From Oscillospiraceae bacterium (lineage in GTDB: Bacteria; Bacillota; Clostridia; Oscillospirales; Oscillospiraceae): DNA of 64,000 nucleotides. A model generated the notes under the pieces. That model was not told the DNA's origin and searched no databases. It saw only the letters and a list, made by a program, of their open reading frames with translations. The position numbers and the translations under genes were made by a program. Shown piece by piece: positions 33,710 through 43,161 of the stretch (position 1 is its first letter; every line of letters starts with the position of its first letter). The stretch spans positions 21,974 through 85,973 of the forward strand of contig JAFUFT010000049.1 of NCBI GenBank assembly GCA_017469795.1, given 5' to 3'.

Positions 33710-35026
33710 TTCCTGTTCCTTTTTCCATGCCTTGATCTGCTCCAGCCGGGCCTTGCACCGGGCCTCGGCTCCCTGCTCCGTGGGACGGTAGTATTCCCGT
33801 CCCAGTAGGGAATCCGGCAGGCACCGCATGTCCGTGAGCTTTTCCTCCGTATCGTGGGCGTACTGGTATCCCTTGCCGTAACCCTCCTCCCGCATGAGCG
33901 ACGTGACGGCGTTGCGAATGTGCAGAGGCACCGGCTCGGAAAGCTGGGTCATGGCGTCCTTTTTGGCGGATTCGTAGGCCATGTACAGGGCGTTGGACTT
34001 GGGGGCCAGAGACAGATACACCACCGCCTGGGTCAGGTGGACGGTACACTCCGGCATGCCGATGAGATGGCAGGCCTGATAGGCCGCCACCGCCAGCTCC
34101 AGGGCCCGGGGATCCGCCAGTCCCACGTCCTCGCTGGCAAAGCGGGTCACCCGCCGGGCAACATACAGGGGGTCCTCCCCCGCCTCCAGCATCCGGGCCA
34201 GCCAGTACACCGCCGCGTCCGGATCGGAGTTGCGCATGGATTTGTGCAGGGCGGAGATCAGGTTGTAGTGCTCCTCCCCGGTCTTGTCGTAGAGCAGGGA
34301 TTTCCGGGAGGTGCACTGCTCCACCGTCTCCGTTGTGACCCGGGTGATCTCCCCGTCCATATCTCCGTTCAGGACTGCCATCTCCAGGGTGGAGAGGGCG
34401 GTCCGCGCGTCTCCGTTTGCAAAGACTGCGATGAGCCGCAGCACGTCCTCGGAAATGTCGATTTGCTCGTCTCCGAATCCCCTGGGACTTTCCACCGCCC
34501 GGCGGAGCAGGACCATCAGCTCCTCCTCGCTCAGCGCCTTCAGAACAAAGACCTTGCACCGGGACAGCAGCGCCCCGTTGACCTCAAAGGACGGATTCTC
34601 CGTGGTAGCGCCGATGAGGATGATGCTGCCCTTTTCCACAAAGGGAAGGAACGCGTCCTGCTGGGCCTTGTTGAACCGGTGGATCTCGTCCACAAAGACG
34701 ATGGTCTTTTCCCCGAAGCGGCGGTTGTCCTCCGCCTGCTGCATCACTGTGCGAATCTCCTTGATGCCGCTGGTGACGGCGGAGAAATTGATGAAGCTGG
34801 CCCGGGTGTGGTTGGCAATGACATTCGCCAGTGTAGTCTTTCCCACCCCCGGCGGGCCCCAGAAGATCATGGAGGACACCGCGTCCTGCTCGATGATCCG
34901 CCGGAGGATCTTTCCCGGCCCCAGCAAATGCCGCTGCCCCACGATCTCGTCGATGGTCCGGGGCCGGAGCCGGGCCGGCAGGGGCTGGGGAACAGTATGC
35001 TCCATCATGGTAATCTGTTCGTTCAT
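33695..35026 (-). CDS. rarA: Replication-associated recombination protein A
   Basis: 443 residues. The AAA+ core has Walker A (FWGPPGVGKTTLANVI), Walker B/DEIHRFN (VFVDEIHRFNKAQQ) and sensor-1 (IGATTENPSFE), then a C-terminal tetramerisation domain (EDPLYVARRVTRFASEDVGLADP). Length and motifs fit RarA/MgsA, which acts at stalled forks. An AAGGAGG site lies 7 nt before ATG. Confidence 0.96.
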   Translation of the reverse strand: MNEQITMMEHTVPQPLPARLRPRTIDEIVGQRHLLGPGKILRRIIEQDAVSSMIFWGPPGVGKTTLANVIANHTRASFINFSAVTSGIKEIRTVMQQAEDNRRFGEKTIVFVDEIHRFNKAQQDAFLPFVEKGSIILIGATTENPSFEVNGALLSRCKVFVLKALSEEELMVLLRRAVESPRGFGDEQIDISEDVLRLIAVFANGDARTALSTLEMAVLNGDMDGEITRVTTETVEQCTSRKSLLYDKTGEEHYNLISALHKSMRNSDPDAAVYWLARMLEAGEDPLYVARRVTRFASEDVGLADPRALELAVAAYQACHLIGMPECTVHLTQAVVYLSLAPKSNALYMAYESAKKDAMTQLSEPVPLHIRNAVTSLMREEGYGKGYQYAHDTEEKLTDMRCLPDSLLGREYYRPTEQGAEARCKARLEQIKAWKKEQEKKRG

Positions 35027-35045
35027 GGCGTACCTCCTTCTGCCG

Positions 35046-35927
35046 TCAGATCTGCACGATCTCCTGCCGGCGGATCCTTTGGATTATGTTCCGGATCTCC
35101 TCCCGTTCCCCCTCCCGGCAGATGCAGACGATCTCCGCATGGGCCTCGGGGAAGGGCACGTCCCAGTAGCACAGATTTGGGGCGTCATGGCCCTCGATCA
35201 CCTTGGTCAGAAGGGCAAAGCCCTCACCCAGCTCCAGATGCACCATCAGCGTGGCGATGTCGGGACAGCGCACCGCCCGCCGGAAGGGGATCTTTCTGCC
35301 CCACTGCTCTACGCCCTCCAGCAGGTTGTCCCCCGGCAGGATCAGCTGGGTGAACTCCGCCAGATCCTCCACCCTGATCTCCTCCCGCTCCGAGAGGGGA
35401 TGCCGGGTGGAGAACACCACCTGAAACTGCTTTTTCTGCAAAACCGTGGCCTGAACGCCGGGCCAAAGCCGCCAGTCGTTGGAGGTGGTCAGGCAAAGAT
35501 CCAGCTTGCTGTCCAGCAGGCCGTTCCGGAGGGCCACAAAATCCATCAGCTGGATGTCCAGCTCCATCCGGGGGTACTGCTGTTTCAGGTATTCCGTCAC
35601 GGGCAGGATGATATCCTTCCGGGACAGGGCGGACAGGAACCCCACCCGCAGCAGTTCCTTCCCGGAGGCGTCCAGCTCTCTGGCCCGGCGGATGCTCCCG
35701 GCGATCTGCCGGTTGATCTGGGTGAAGTCGTCCCGGAGAATGCTGCCCGCCGGGGTCAACTCAACCCGCCGGGTGGTCCGGTAAAACAGTTTGACCCCCA
35801 GCTCCTCCTCCAGCGCCGCGATCTGCCGGGTCACCGCCTGCTGGCTGATATACAGATTCCGGGCCGCGGTGGAAAAGCTCAGGCAGGCCGCCACCTCCAG
35901 AAAACACCGGATCCGCTGATACAACAT
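35046..35927 (-). CDS. LysR family transcriptional regulator
   Basis: 293 residues. N-terminal winged HTH: FLEVAACLSFSTAARNLYISQQAVTRQIAAL and GVKLFYRTTRRVELTPAG. The effector-binding domain follows. The ATG at 35927 has GGAGG 8 nt upstream; a TTG 15 nt earlier lacks one. It diverges from the isomerase-like/desulfurase-like operon across a 180-bp gap, the standard arrangement for a LysR regulator of the neighbouring operon. The inducer is unknown. Confidence 0.9.
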   Translation of the reverse strand: MLYQRIRCFLEVAACLSFSTAARNLYISQQAVTRQIAALEEELGVKLFYRTTRRVELTPAGSILRDDFTQINRQIAGSIRRARELDASGKELLRVGFLSALSRKDIILPVTEYLKQQYPRMELDIQLMDFVALRNGLLDSKLDLCLTTSNDWRLWPGVQATVLQKKQFQVVFSTRHPLSEREEIRVEDLAEFTQLILPGDNLLEGVEQWGRKIPFRRAVRCPDIATLMVHLELGEGFALLTKVIEGHDAPNLCYWDVPFPEAHAEIVCICREGEREEIRNIIQRIRRQEIVQI

Positions 35928-36107
35928 CCAACCTGCCTCCAATTCCTATCATTCTTCTATGATTAACAACTCTGTTCTGTCAATTTACCCTCGAATATAG
36001 TATATATCAACAATTATTATTTGTAAATAGGACTGCAGATTGTTTCTCTTTTTCAGGATTTCCCGGTACAATGGAATCAGGAATTTATAAAACAGGAGGA
36101 GTACATT

Positions 36108-37655
36108 ATGATTCATCTTGGCAAAGACGTAACGCTGAACATCTGTCCCATTCTTGTGACGTTGCACCACGACTATGTTTTTGAAGGCCCCTGCCGCATG
36201 GGCAAGGACTTTGAGCTCACCAAGGAGTTCGACGACATGGCCAACGCCCAGCTCATCAAGGACGCCCACGAGGAGATCGCAGAGAACCTGACGAATCCCC
36301 ACTTCCATGTGACGGAGCCCATCTGGATCGACCGGAACGAGGAATTTCTGGTGACCCCCGGCATCCTCGACACCATGCTCCAGGGCAAGGACGACGTGGA
36401 CATCTATCTGGTGGGACCCATGGGCCGGCTCTCGGATCTGATCATCGACTTCGCGCAGAAGGCCAAAAAGCCCGTCATCACCATTCCCGGCCCCCAGTGT
36501 ATGCAGACCATCCTCATCGCCTCCATGCGTTCCCGGGGCCTTGAGAGCTACGCCTACCGGACCTGGAAGGAGACCGTGGACTTCCTGGAGGTCCTCCGAG
36601 TGGCGAAAATGCTCCGGCAGACCCGGGTGCTCTGCGCGGCCCGGTTCGGTACCGCCCGCTCCGTCAGCGACATGGGCAACTTCGTGAATCTGGAGCAGGT
36701 GACAGATGTACTCGGCACCCAGTTCACCTTTGTGAACCTCCATGAGCTGCTGGACCAGACCCACATTGGGGACTCCGGCAAGAACTATACCCTCCCTGGC
36801 CGGGCCGCCCTGAACCCCACCGAGGAGGACGTTCAGGAGATGGAGGCTCTGGCCGACGATCTGATCGGAAACGCCGTGGAGTGCGACATGGAACGCAAAG
36901 AGGTCCTGAACTCTGAGCGATTCTACGTCACCGTCAAGAAGATGCTGGACTACTATGGCTGCAACGCCTTCGCGGCCCCCTGCCCGGACGCCTGCGCCAC
37001 CCGGCGTCTCAATGAGGAGCGCATGACCTTCTGCCTGACCCATTCCCTGCTGGGCGAGATGGGCGTACCCTCCGCCTGCGAGTACGACATCCCCGCCTGC
37101 CTGTCCATCGCCATCCTCTCCTGCATGGCCGACAAGCCCGCCTACATGGGCAACACCACCCATGACGCCAAGGCCATTGCCACCGGCCGCTACGGTCTGT
37201 CCCCCTTCTTCCACACGGACATCAACGACAAGTGCCTGGACGTGGTGAAGGCGGATCCTGACAACGTGGTGCTGACCTGGCACGCGGTGCCCCGCCGGAA
37301 CATGCAGGGCTGGGACGCCCCTAAGGCGCCCTACGCCATCCGTCCCTTCGCCGCCAGCGGCTTCGGCGTGACGCTCCGCTACGACTGGAACCGGGACGTG
37401 GGCCAGACCATCACCATGGCCCGGATCTCTCCGGACTGCAGGACTCTGTTTGTGGCGAAGGGCGAGATCGTCGGCGGCGTGGGCTTCGGCGACTACTCCT
37501 GCTCTGAGGGCGTGTTCTTCCGGGTGGCCGACGGCAACGATTTCTTCCAGAAGCAGCTGGAGGTGGGCAACCATGTACCGCTGGTCTACGGCGACTGCTT
37601 TGACCAGATCTGCGCCCTGGGCCGTCATCTTGGCCTGAAGGTCATCACAGCCTGA
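36108..37655 (+). CDS. Fucose/arabinose isomerase-like protein
   Basis: 515 residues of sugar isomerase fold: the N-terminal part carries VDIYLVGPMGRLSDLIIDFAQ and VITIPGPQCM, and the C-terminal part has GVTLRYDWNRDVGQTITMARI and the metal-binding-like CEYDIPACL. The usual FucI/AraA set (E-D-H metal ligands) is not fully apparent. There are many Cys residues. Its stop overlaps the next start by one base (TGATG), and AGGAGGAG precedes its ATG. It is regulated probably by the divergent LysR gene. Confidence 0.75.
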   Translation: MIHLGKDVTLNICPILVTLHHDYVFEGPCRMGKDFELTKEFDDMANAQLIKDAHEEIAENLTNPHFHVTEPIWIDRNEEFLVTPGILDTMLQGKDDVDIYLVGPMGRLSDLIIDFAQKAKKPVITIPGPQCMQTILIASMRSRGLESYAYRTWKETVDFLEVLRVAKMLRQTRVLCAARFGTARSVSDMGNFVNLEQVTDVLGTQFTFVNLHELLDQTHIGDSGKNYTLPGRAALNPTEEDVQEMEALADDLIGNAVECDMERKEVLNSERFYVTVKKMLDYYGCNAFAAPCPDACATRRLNEERMTFCLTHSLLGEMGVPSACEYDIPACLSIAILSCMADKPAYMGNTTHDAKAIATGRYGLSPFFHTDINDKCLDVVKADPDNVVLTWHAVPRRNMQGWDAPKAPYAIRPFAASGFGVTLRYDWNRDVGQTITMARISPDCRTLFVAKGEIVGGVGFGDYSCSEGVFFRVADGNDFFQKQLEVGNHVPLVYGDCFDQICALGRHLGLKVITA

Positions 37656-39292
37656 TGGAGACCCGGGAGAAGATCATCGCCCGCATCGCCCGAGCCAATG
37701 AAACCATCACCCGGTACGCGCCCGCGTACCGGGCTTTGGAGCGTCGGGACTTCGATTCCGTCTATCCCCTGGTGTTCGGCTATATCCGGGACCGGTTTCT
37801 CCTGACCCGGGATATGTGCCGGAGCGAAGACCTGCTGGATCTGGCAGATGCGAGTCTGCGGCAGCTGCTGGAACTCAAGCGCCGGGGCATTGACGCCGGA
37901 GAAATCGCCCGGTCCTGTTCCGGCGCCTCCTCGGTGATCGCCAAAAAGGTGCTGCTGATGAAGGCGGTCCAGGATGTGTTTTCCGTGTCCATGACCCCGC
38001 AGGAATTCGCTGACATCGCCACGGTGTCGGATCTGGCCCGGTTTCTCTGTGCCGGCGGCGGGAACGCCGTGCCGGAGACGGAGGCGCCCTCCGGTTCCGG
38101 CCTCACGGATGGCTTCGACCCGGAGCGCGTGCGCGGGGACTTCCCCGCCCTGTCCGAGACAATCTACGGTCACCCCCTTGTTTATCTGGACAACGCCGCC
38201 ACGGCCCAGTGTCCCCGGACGGTGCTGGAGGCCGTCCAAAGGATCGAGTCCTGCCGGGGCAACGTCCACCGGGGGATCCACACCCTGTCAGACCACTGTA
38301 CCGAGGTCTTTGAGCAGGCCAGGCGCACCTGCGCCGCCTTCCTCGGCGCCCAGCCGGGGCGCCTCACCTTCACCTCCGGTGCCACCGACGGCATCAACCG
38401 GGTGGCGGCGGCCATGGCGGGACAGCCCGGCGGCATTGTGGTCACCGCTCTGGAGCACCACTCCAATTTTGTGCCCTGGCAGCAGCTGTGCCTGCGGGAG
38501 GGCCGGCCCTTCCGGGTCTGCCCGGTCCTGGCGGACGGCTTGCTGGATCTCAACGCGCTGGACCGGATGCTGGACGGGGACATCTCCCTGCTGGCCATCA
38601 CCGGATGCTCCAACGTTCTTGGGACCGTTCCGCCGTTGGAGAAGATCATTCCCCTGGCCCACAGCCGGGGCGTCAGGGTGCTGGTGGACGGTGCCCAGTC
38701 CGTCTGCCATATAGACATTGACGTGGAGGCGATGGACTGCGATTTCTTCGCCTGTTCCGGCCACAAGCTGGGCGGCCCCTTCGGCATCGGCCTGCTCTAC
38801 TGCAGGGAGCCCATTCCGCCCGCAGTTTTCGGCGGCGGGATGGTGGAAACCGTCACCCAAAGCCACACCGATTTTCTCCCCACTCTGGAGGCCGGAACAC
38901 CCAATGTCTCCGGCGCGGCGGGACTGGCCGCCGCCATCGAATACCGGTCTGCCCTCCCCCGGGGCTGGCAGGCCCATGAGGCCGCCCTGCTCCGTAGGGC
39001 GGAGACGCTCCTTTCGGAGCTGCCCGGAGTCCGCATTCTCGGGTCAGGGCCCAGGACCGGCTGTCTCTCCCTGGCGCTGGAGGGTCCCTCTGTGTTGGAG
39101 GCCGCCGCTCTAATGGACCAGACGGGCATCGCCCTCCGTTCCGGCAATCACTGCGCCCAGCCCCTCCACGCCGCCATGGGAACGCCTTTTTCCCTGCGGA
39201 TCTCCCCGGCGTTCTACAACACCTTTGGGGAAATCGAAGCCCTCTGCGCGGGACTGCGGCAGATCCTTTCCGGCCGCATCGCCGGCCTCTGA
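37655..39292 (+). CDS. Cysteine-desulfurase-like aminotransferase with ACP-like N-terminal extension
   Basis: 545 residues. The class-V aminotransferase part (about 160-545) has HRGIHTLSDHCTEVFEQAR, the pyridoxal Lys in DFFACSGHKLGGPFGIG, and the sulfur-carrying Cys in LRSGNHCAQPLH, as in SufS. The extra 150 N-terminal residues include ASSVIAKKVLLMKAVQDVF and EFADIATVSDLARFL, resembling the second half of an acyl carrier protein. ACP identity is a guess. Coupled to the isomerase-like gene. Confidence 0.8.
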   Translation: METREKIIARIARANETITRYAPAYRALERRDFDSVYPLVFGYIRDRFLLTRDMCRSEDLLDLADASLRQLLELKRRGIDAGEIARSCSGASSVIAKKVLLMKAVQDVFSVSMTPQEFADIATVSDLARFLCAGGGNAVPETEAPSGSGLTDGFDPERVRGDFPALSETIYGHPLVYLDNAATAQCPRTVLEAVQRIESCRGNVHRGIHTLSDHCTEVFEQARRTCAAFLGAQPGRLTFTSGATDGINRVAAAMAGQPGGIVVTALEHHSNFVPWQQLCLREGRPFRVCPVLADGLLDLNALDRMLDGDISLLAITGCSNVLGTVPPLEKIIPLAHSRGVRVLVDGAQSVCHIDIDVEAMDCDFFACSGHKLGGPFGIGLLYCREPIPPAVFGGGMVETVTQSHTDFLPTLEAGTPNVSGAAGLAAAIEYRSALPRGWQAHEAALLRRAETLLSELPGVRILGSGPRTGCLSLALEGPSVLEAAALMDQTGIALRSGNHCAQPLHAAMGTPFSLRISPAFYNTFGEIEALCAGLRQILSGRIAGL

Positions 39293-39313
39293 CCGGGCGT
39301 TTTTGTTTCCCCA

Positions 39314-39342
39314 TTGCGCCCGGCCCGGCTTTTTGCTAAAAT
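39314..39342 (+). promoter_or_regulatory. Promoter of the 7TM-sensor/histidine-kinase genes
   Basis: TTGCGC (39314-39319), 17-bp spacer, TAAAAT (39337-39342) with a TGC extension. Confidence 0.55.
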
Positions 39343-39387
39343 GAATACGGAATGATACACCCCCGTCTGCGGAGAGGAGGTCCGTCT

Positions 39388-41025
39388 ATGCTGCGCCACC
39401 GGGCAATAGACCCCCTGTGGCCCTTTTTGGGCTTTCTCCTGCTGGCGGGGGTGATGTATTCTTTTGAGACCTCGTTTTCTTCCTTTGGAAGGACCGTCCT
39501 GTTCTGTCTGGAAAACGTCATCTATATGGGTCTGCTCCTGTTCTGGACCCAGTCTCTGCGGGAGCGGTTGCTCCCCTCTCTGGCCCGGCAGAGCATGCTG
39601 GCCGCGGCGGGATTCATGATCGCCTTCCTTCTGATCCGGATCATCAAATACCGCGTTCTTCCCTCCGATTCTGTCCTGATCCGCTACGCCTGGTACTGCT
39701 TTTATATTCCCCTGCTGATGATCCCCACTCTGTTCTTTACCAGCTGCGTCGGCGTCCTTCGTCGGGATCACCCGGGACGGTTTTTCCCGCTGATCTTCCT
39801 GCCGCCACTGCTGCTGGCCGCCGGGATTCTCACAAACGACCTGCACCACCTGGCCTTTATGCCCTTCCCGGGCGTTGACCCATTCCTCGGCGATGTGGGC
39901 AATTACGCCTACGGGATCGTATATTACGCGGTCTGCGTGTGGATTTCCCTGACTGTAGCGGGGGGCGTGGCAATGCTGGTCCGGTTCTCCCAGTGGACCG
40001 AGAACCGGATCGCCGCCATCCTGCCCCTGTGCTTTCTTCTGATGATCCCGGTTTCGGTGTATTTGCGGGCGCTGCTGCGCACGCATACGCCCCGCTGGCC
40101 CTTCGCAGACCCGGAGGCCATGATCTTCTGCCTGCTGGGCGTGTTCGAGTCCTGTATCCGGCTCCGGCTCATTCCCCACAACGACAACTACGGGGCCTTC
40201 TTTGAGAACCTGCAGGCCCCCGCCATCATCACCAATCAGGATTTTGTCCCTATATACCGGACCGCAACACCGGTGGCGGCAGAGCAGGCGGATCTGCCCA
40301 AAGCGCTGAACTCCACTGTCTATATCCGCGAGGGAGTCCGTCTGTCCGGCATGGATATCCCCGGCGGACATGTGTTCTGGGAGGTGGATGAACGGGAACT
40401 GCACCGGATGAACCAGCAGCTGGAGGACGCCAATGAGATGATCGCCACGGAGACAGAACTGATCCAGGCTGAGGCAAAGCTGAAAGAGGAGATCGCCCGG
40501 GTGGAATCCCGGGGGCGGATCTACCGCCGGATCGCCGAGGAGATGTATCCCACCCAAAAGCGGATCGGGGAACTGCTCTCCGCCGCCCGTCCCGGCGAGG
40601 ATTCCTTCCCGGATATGATCGCCTCCGTCGCGCTGCTCAACGCCTATGTTAAGAGAAAGTCCAATCTGCTGCTTCTGTCGGACGAGGCGGAAACCGTAGA
40701 CTCCAGGGAGCTGTACCTGGCCCTGAACGAGTCGGCCAGGTATCTCAGGTACCGGGGCGTGGAGGCCTCCGTGCAGGATCTGTCCGCCGGGGAGATTCCC
40801 TGCGGCGCGGCCCTTTCCCTCTACGACACCTTTGAAATCCTGACGGAGGCGCTGCTGCCGGAGATCACGCAGCTGATGATCTCCCTTTCCGACGGCGGAC
40901 TGCGGCTGACGTCGGACCTCAGCGGGATCCCCGCTCTGCCGGAAACGCCGCTGCCTGTAACGGCGCTGGTGGATGAAGGTCTCCTCTATCTGACCGTATC
41001 TCCCGGGAAAGGAGGCGCGGCATGA
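39388..41025 (+). CDS. Membrane sensor related to histidine kinases (no clear H-box)
   Basis: 545 residues with seven or eight membrane segments in the first 260 residues, then a helical linker (MNQQLEDANEMIATETELIQ) and a C-terminal region that recalls a histidine-kinase ATPase domain (SLYDTFEILTEALLPEITQLM) but lacks recognisable N, G1 and G2 boxes. GAGAGGAGG precedes the start. It overlaps the next kinase gene by 4 nt. It may be a sensor partner of that kinase rather than a kinase itself. Confidence 0.7.
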   Translation: MLRHRAIDPLWPFLGFLLLAGVMYSFETSFSSFGRTVLFCLENVIYMGLLLFWTQSLRERLLPSLARQSMLAAAGFMIAFLLIRIIKYRVLPSDSVLIRYAWYCFYIPLLMIPTLFFTSCVGVLRRDHPGRFFPLIFLPPLLLAAGILTNDLHHLAFMPFPGVDPFLGDVGNYAYGIVYYAVCVWISLTVAGGVAMLVRFSQWTENRIAAILPLCFLLMIPVSVYLRALLRTHTPRWPFADPEAMIFCLLGVFESCIRLRLIPHNDNYGAFFENLQAPAIITNQDFVPIYRTATPVAAEQADLPKALNSTVYIREGVRLSGMDIPGGHVFWEVDERELHRMNQQLEDANEMIATETELIQAEAKLKEEIARVESRGRIYRRIAEEMYPTQKRIGELLSAARPGEDSFPDMIASVALLNAYVKRKSNLLLLSDEAETVDSRELYLALNESARYLRYRGVEASVQDLSAGEIPCGAALSLYDTFEILTEALLPEITQLMISLSDGGLRLTSDLSGIPALPETPLPVTALVDEGLLYLTVSPGKGGAA

Positions 41026-42311
41026 CGGCACTGATCCTATCCCCCCTGCTTCTGCTCCGGATCCTGACCGTTTTTCAGACGGTTCTGACCCTGTTCCAGC
41101 TCTATCTCTGTATCACGGCCTTCCATCAGCACAGGACGCGGGGCTTTACTGTCCTTGTGACGGCCCATTTTCTGGCCGGTCTGGCCTTTTACTTCGTCCT
41201 GCTGGAGGGTGTTCACCCCCTGTACCTGCAAGGGAACTTTGTTTCGCCTCCCGCCCAGGTGACACGGATCCTCGCGCTGCCCTGGCTTTTCTTTACGCTG
41301 ACGGAACTTCTGTCGGCGATCCTGTGCCTGCTGTGCGCCGGAAGCGGTCTTTGGTACACCCGTTCCCATCTCTCCTCAGGCAGCATCAAGCGCGCCATCG
41401 ATCTGCTTCCCGCCGGGATCTGCTGCGGGGAAAAGGACGGCGCTGTGTGTCTGGCAAATCTCCGGATCAACGAGCTGTGCCAGGCCATCACCGGCCATGC
41501 TCTGACCAACACCCACCGGTTCTGGGAGCAGCTTTGCATGGAGGGAGAAGCCCGGAACGGAAGTCTTTTGGTGCGTCTGAAGGACGAAAGCGTCTACCAG
41601 TTTGAACGGCAGAACATGACCGCTGGCGGGGTGACCTACGATCAGATCACCGCTTCTGACGTGACGGAGCAGTACCGCATCACAGCTGCCCTGCAGGCCA
41701 GAGGCGCCCAGCTGCGGGACATCCAGCTCCGAACGAAGACCTATCACGCCATGGCCGCGGACATGGTGATCTCCCAGGAGATCCTGAACGCCCGCCGCAC
41801 CGTACACGACGGCGTGGGCCACGCGCTGCTGACCCAGCAGTACTATCTGGAGCATCCGGAGAAAATAGACGAAGCCACACTGCTTCAGCTGCTCCGGCAG
41901 ACCAACACCTTCCTGCTGCGGGAGGCGGAGGAGACCGATGACCAGGCCCGGGACGGCTATCTCGAGTCTTTGAAGCTGTCCGCCGCCATCGGCGTGGAGG
42001 TCCGGCTCGACGGCCCGGTTCCGGAATCGGACCCGACCCGGTCCCTGCTCGGTCAGGCGATCCGGGAGTGCGCCGCCAACACAGTCAAGCACGCCTGCGG
42101 CGATCTGCTGACGGTGTCCCTTTCCCGGGAGGGCGGCCTTTGGACCGTTCACATCTCCAACAACGGCTCTCCGCCTGCCTCCCCCATCCGGGAAACCGGC
42201 GGTCTGCTGTCGCTGCGGCAGATGGTGGAACGGGCCGGCGGAACCATGACAACCGTCTCCGACGGCGGATTCCGCCTGACGCTGACCCTTCCGCAGCATC
42301 ATTCTCCATAA
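41022..42311 (+). CDS. Sensor histidine kinase
   Basis: 429 residues. Three or so membrane helices in the first 115 residues, a PAS-like region (DLLPAGICCGEKDGAVCLAN), the phospho-acceptor in RRTVHDGVGHALLTQQ near residue 264, an N-box (IRECAANTVKHA) and GGLLSLRQMVERAGGTM as the G-region. This pattern is of the NarL-coupled HisKA_3-like class. The response regulator follows 174 nt downstream after a terminator. Confidence 0.85.
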   Translation: MTALILSPLLLLRILTVFQTVLTLFQLYLCITAFHQHRTRGFTVLVTAHFLAGLAFYFVLLEGVHPLYLQGNFVSPPAQVTRILALPWLFFTLTELLSAILCLLCAGSGLWYTRSHLSSGSIKRAIDLLPAGICCGEKDGAVCLANLRINELCQAITGHALTNTHRFWEQLCMEGEARNGSLLVRLKDESVYQFERQNMTAGGVTYDQITASDVTEQYRITAALQARGAQLRDIQLRTKTYHAMAADMVISQEILNARRTVHDGVGHALLTQQYYLEHPEKIDEATLLQLLRQTNTFLLREAEETDDQARDGYLESLKLSAAIGVEVRLDGPVPESDPTRSLLGQAIRECAANTVKHACGDLLTVSLSREGGLWTVHISNNGSPPASPIRETGGLLSLRQMVERAGGTMTTVSDGGFRLTLTLPQHHSP

Positions 42312-42316
42312 GTCCC

Positions 42317-42348
42317 CTCCGGCTGCCCGACCGCAGCCGGAGTTTTTT
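42317..42348 (+). terminator. Rho-independent terminator after the histidine kinase
   Basis: CTCCGGCTGC pairs perfectly with GCAGCCGGAG and is followed by TTTTTT. Confidence 0.9.
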
Positions 42349-42390
42349 GTATAAAACAACGAATTTCCTGCGACCTAATCCAAAGAGATG

Positions 42391-42419
42391 ATGGAAAACG
42401 CACAACATTCTGCTATGAT
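42391..42419 (+). promoter_or_regulatory. Possible promoter of the response regulator
   Basis: ATGGAA (42391-42396), 17-bp spacer, TATGAT (42414-42419) with a TGC extension, 66 nt before the GTG. Confidence 0.45.
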
Positions 42420-42485
42420 GAGAATAGGTTATTCTGTTAAGATCTCTTTTCAGATATTCAGTGCAGAAAGGAGCGGTGATGTCAT

Positions 42486-43133
42486 GTGACAAATCCAGCC
42501 AGAGTCCTCGTGGTGGACGATCAGAACGTGGCCCGGGGATTCTTCGAAATGCATGTCAATTCCTCCGCCGGTTACACCTTGGCGGGCTCCCTTCCCGCGG
42601 CGGAGCTGGCGCCGGAATTCTGCGATACCCATCCGGTGGATCTGGTCCTGATGGACGTGATGATGCGCTACGGCACCGACGGCATCACCGCCGCCGCCCT
42701 GATCAAACGGCGTCACCCGGAGATCCGGATCATTCTCACCACCTCCATGGCAGAGGTCCAGTGGGAGCGGCAGGCCCGGGAGGCCGGGGTGGAGAGCTTC
42801 TGGTACAAGGAATACGGGGAAGCACCCCTGCTGGAGATCATGGACCGGACCATGGCTGGGGAATCGGTCTATCCCGGAACTCCGCCGAAGGTCCAGTTCG
42901 GATGGGTCACCCGGGACGAGCTGACGGAGCGGGAGCTGGACGTACTCCGGGAACTGACCGCCGGCGCCACCAACGAGGAGATCGCGGACAAGCTCTGCAT
43001 CTCCGTCAATACCGTCCGGACGCACATCCGGAATCTGCTGAACAAAACCGGCTTCAGCAGCCGGCTGGACCTGGCCATCCACGCCAAATCCCTTGGTCTG
43101 GTGGTCAGCGACAGAGATCGGATCCAACCGTAA
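42486..43133 (+). CDS. NarL/LuxR family response regulator
   Basis: 215 residues. Receiver: VLVVDDQNVARGFF, phospho-acceptor Asp in DLVLMDVMM, and conserved Lys in WYKEYGEAPL. The LuxR HTH is complete (LTERELDVLRELTAGATNEEIADKL, SVNTVRTHIRNLLNKTG). GTG start with AAAGGAG 12 nt upstream. It is the natural partner of the kinase 174 nt upstream. Confidence 0.93.
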   Translation: MTNPARVLVVDDQNVARGFFEMHVNSSAGYTLAGSLPAAELAPEFCDTHPVDLVLMDVMMRYGTDGITAAALIKRRHPEIRIILTTSMAEVQWERQAREAGVESFWYKEYGEAPLLEIMDRTMAGESVYPGTPPKVQFGWVTRDELTERELDVLRELTAGATNEEIADKLCISVNTVRTHIRNLLNKTGFSSRLDLAIHAKSLGLVVSDRDRIQP

Positions 43134-43161
43134 TCACACAACACCGAGAGGAGAAATCATT

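Noticed and set aside
33033..34559. Minus-strand ORF overlapping the VWA gene and rarA
   Set aside because: Off-frame to rarA and antisense to VWA; Gly/Arg/His-rich low-complexity translation.
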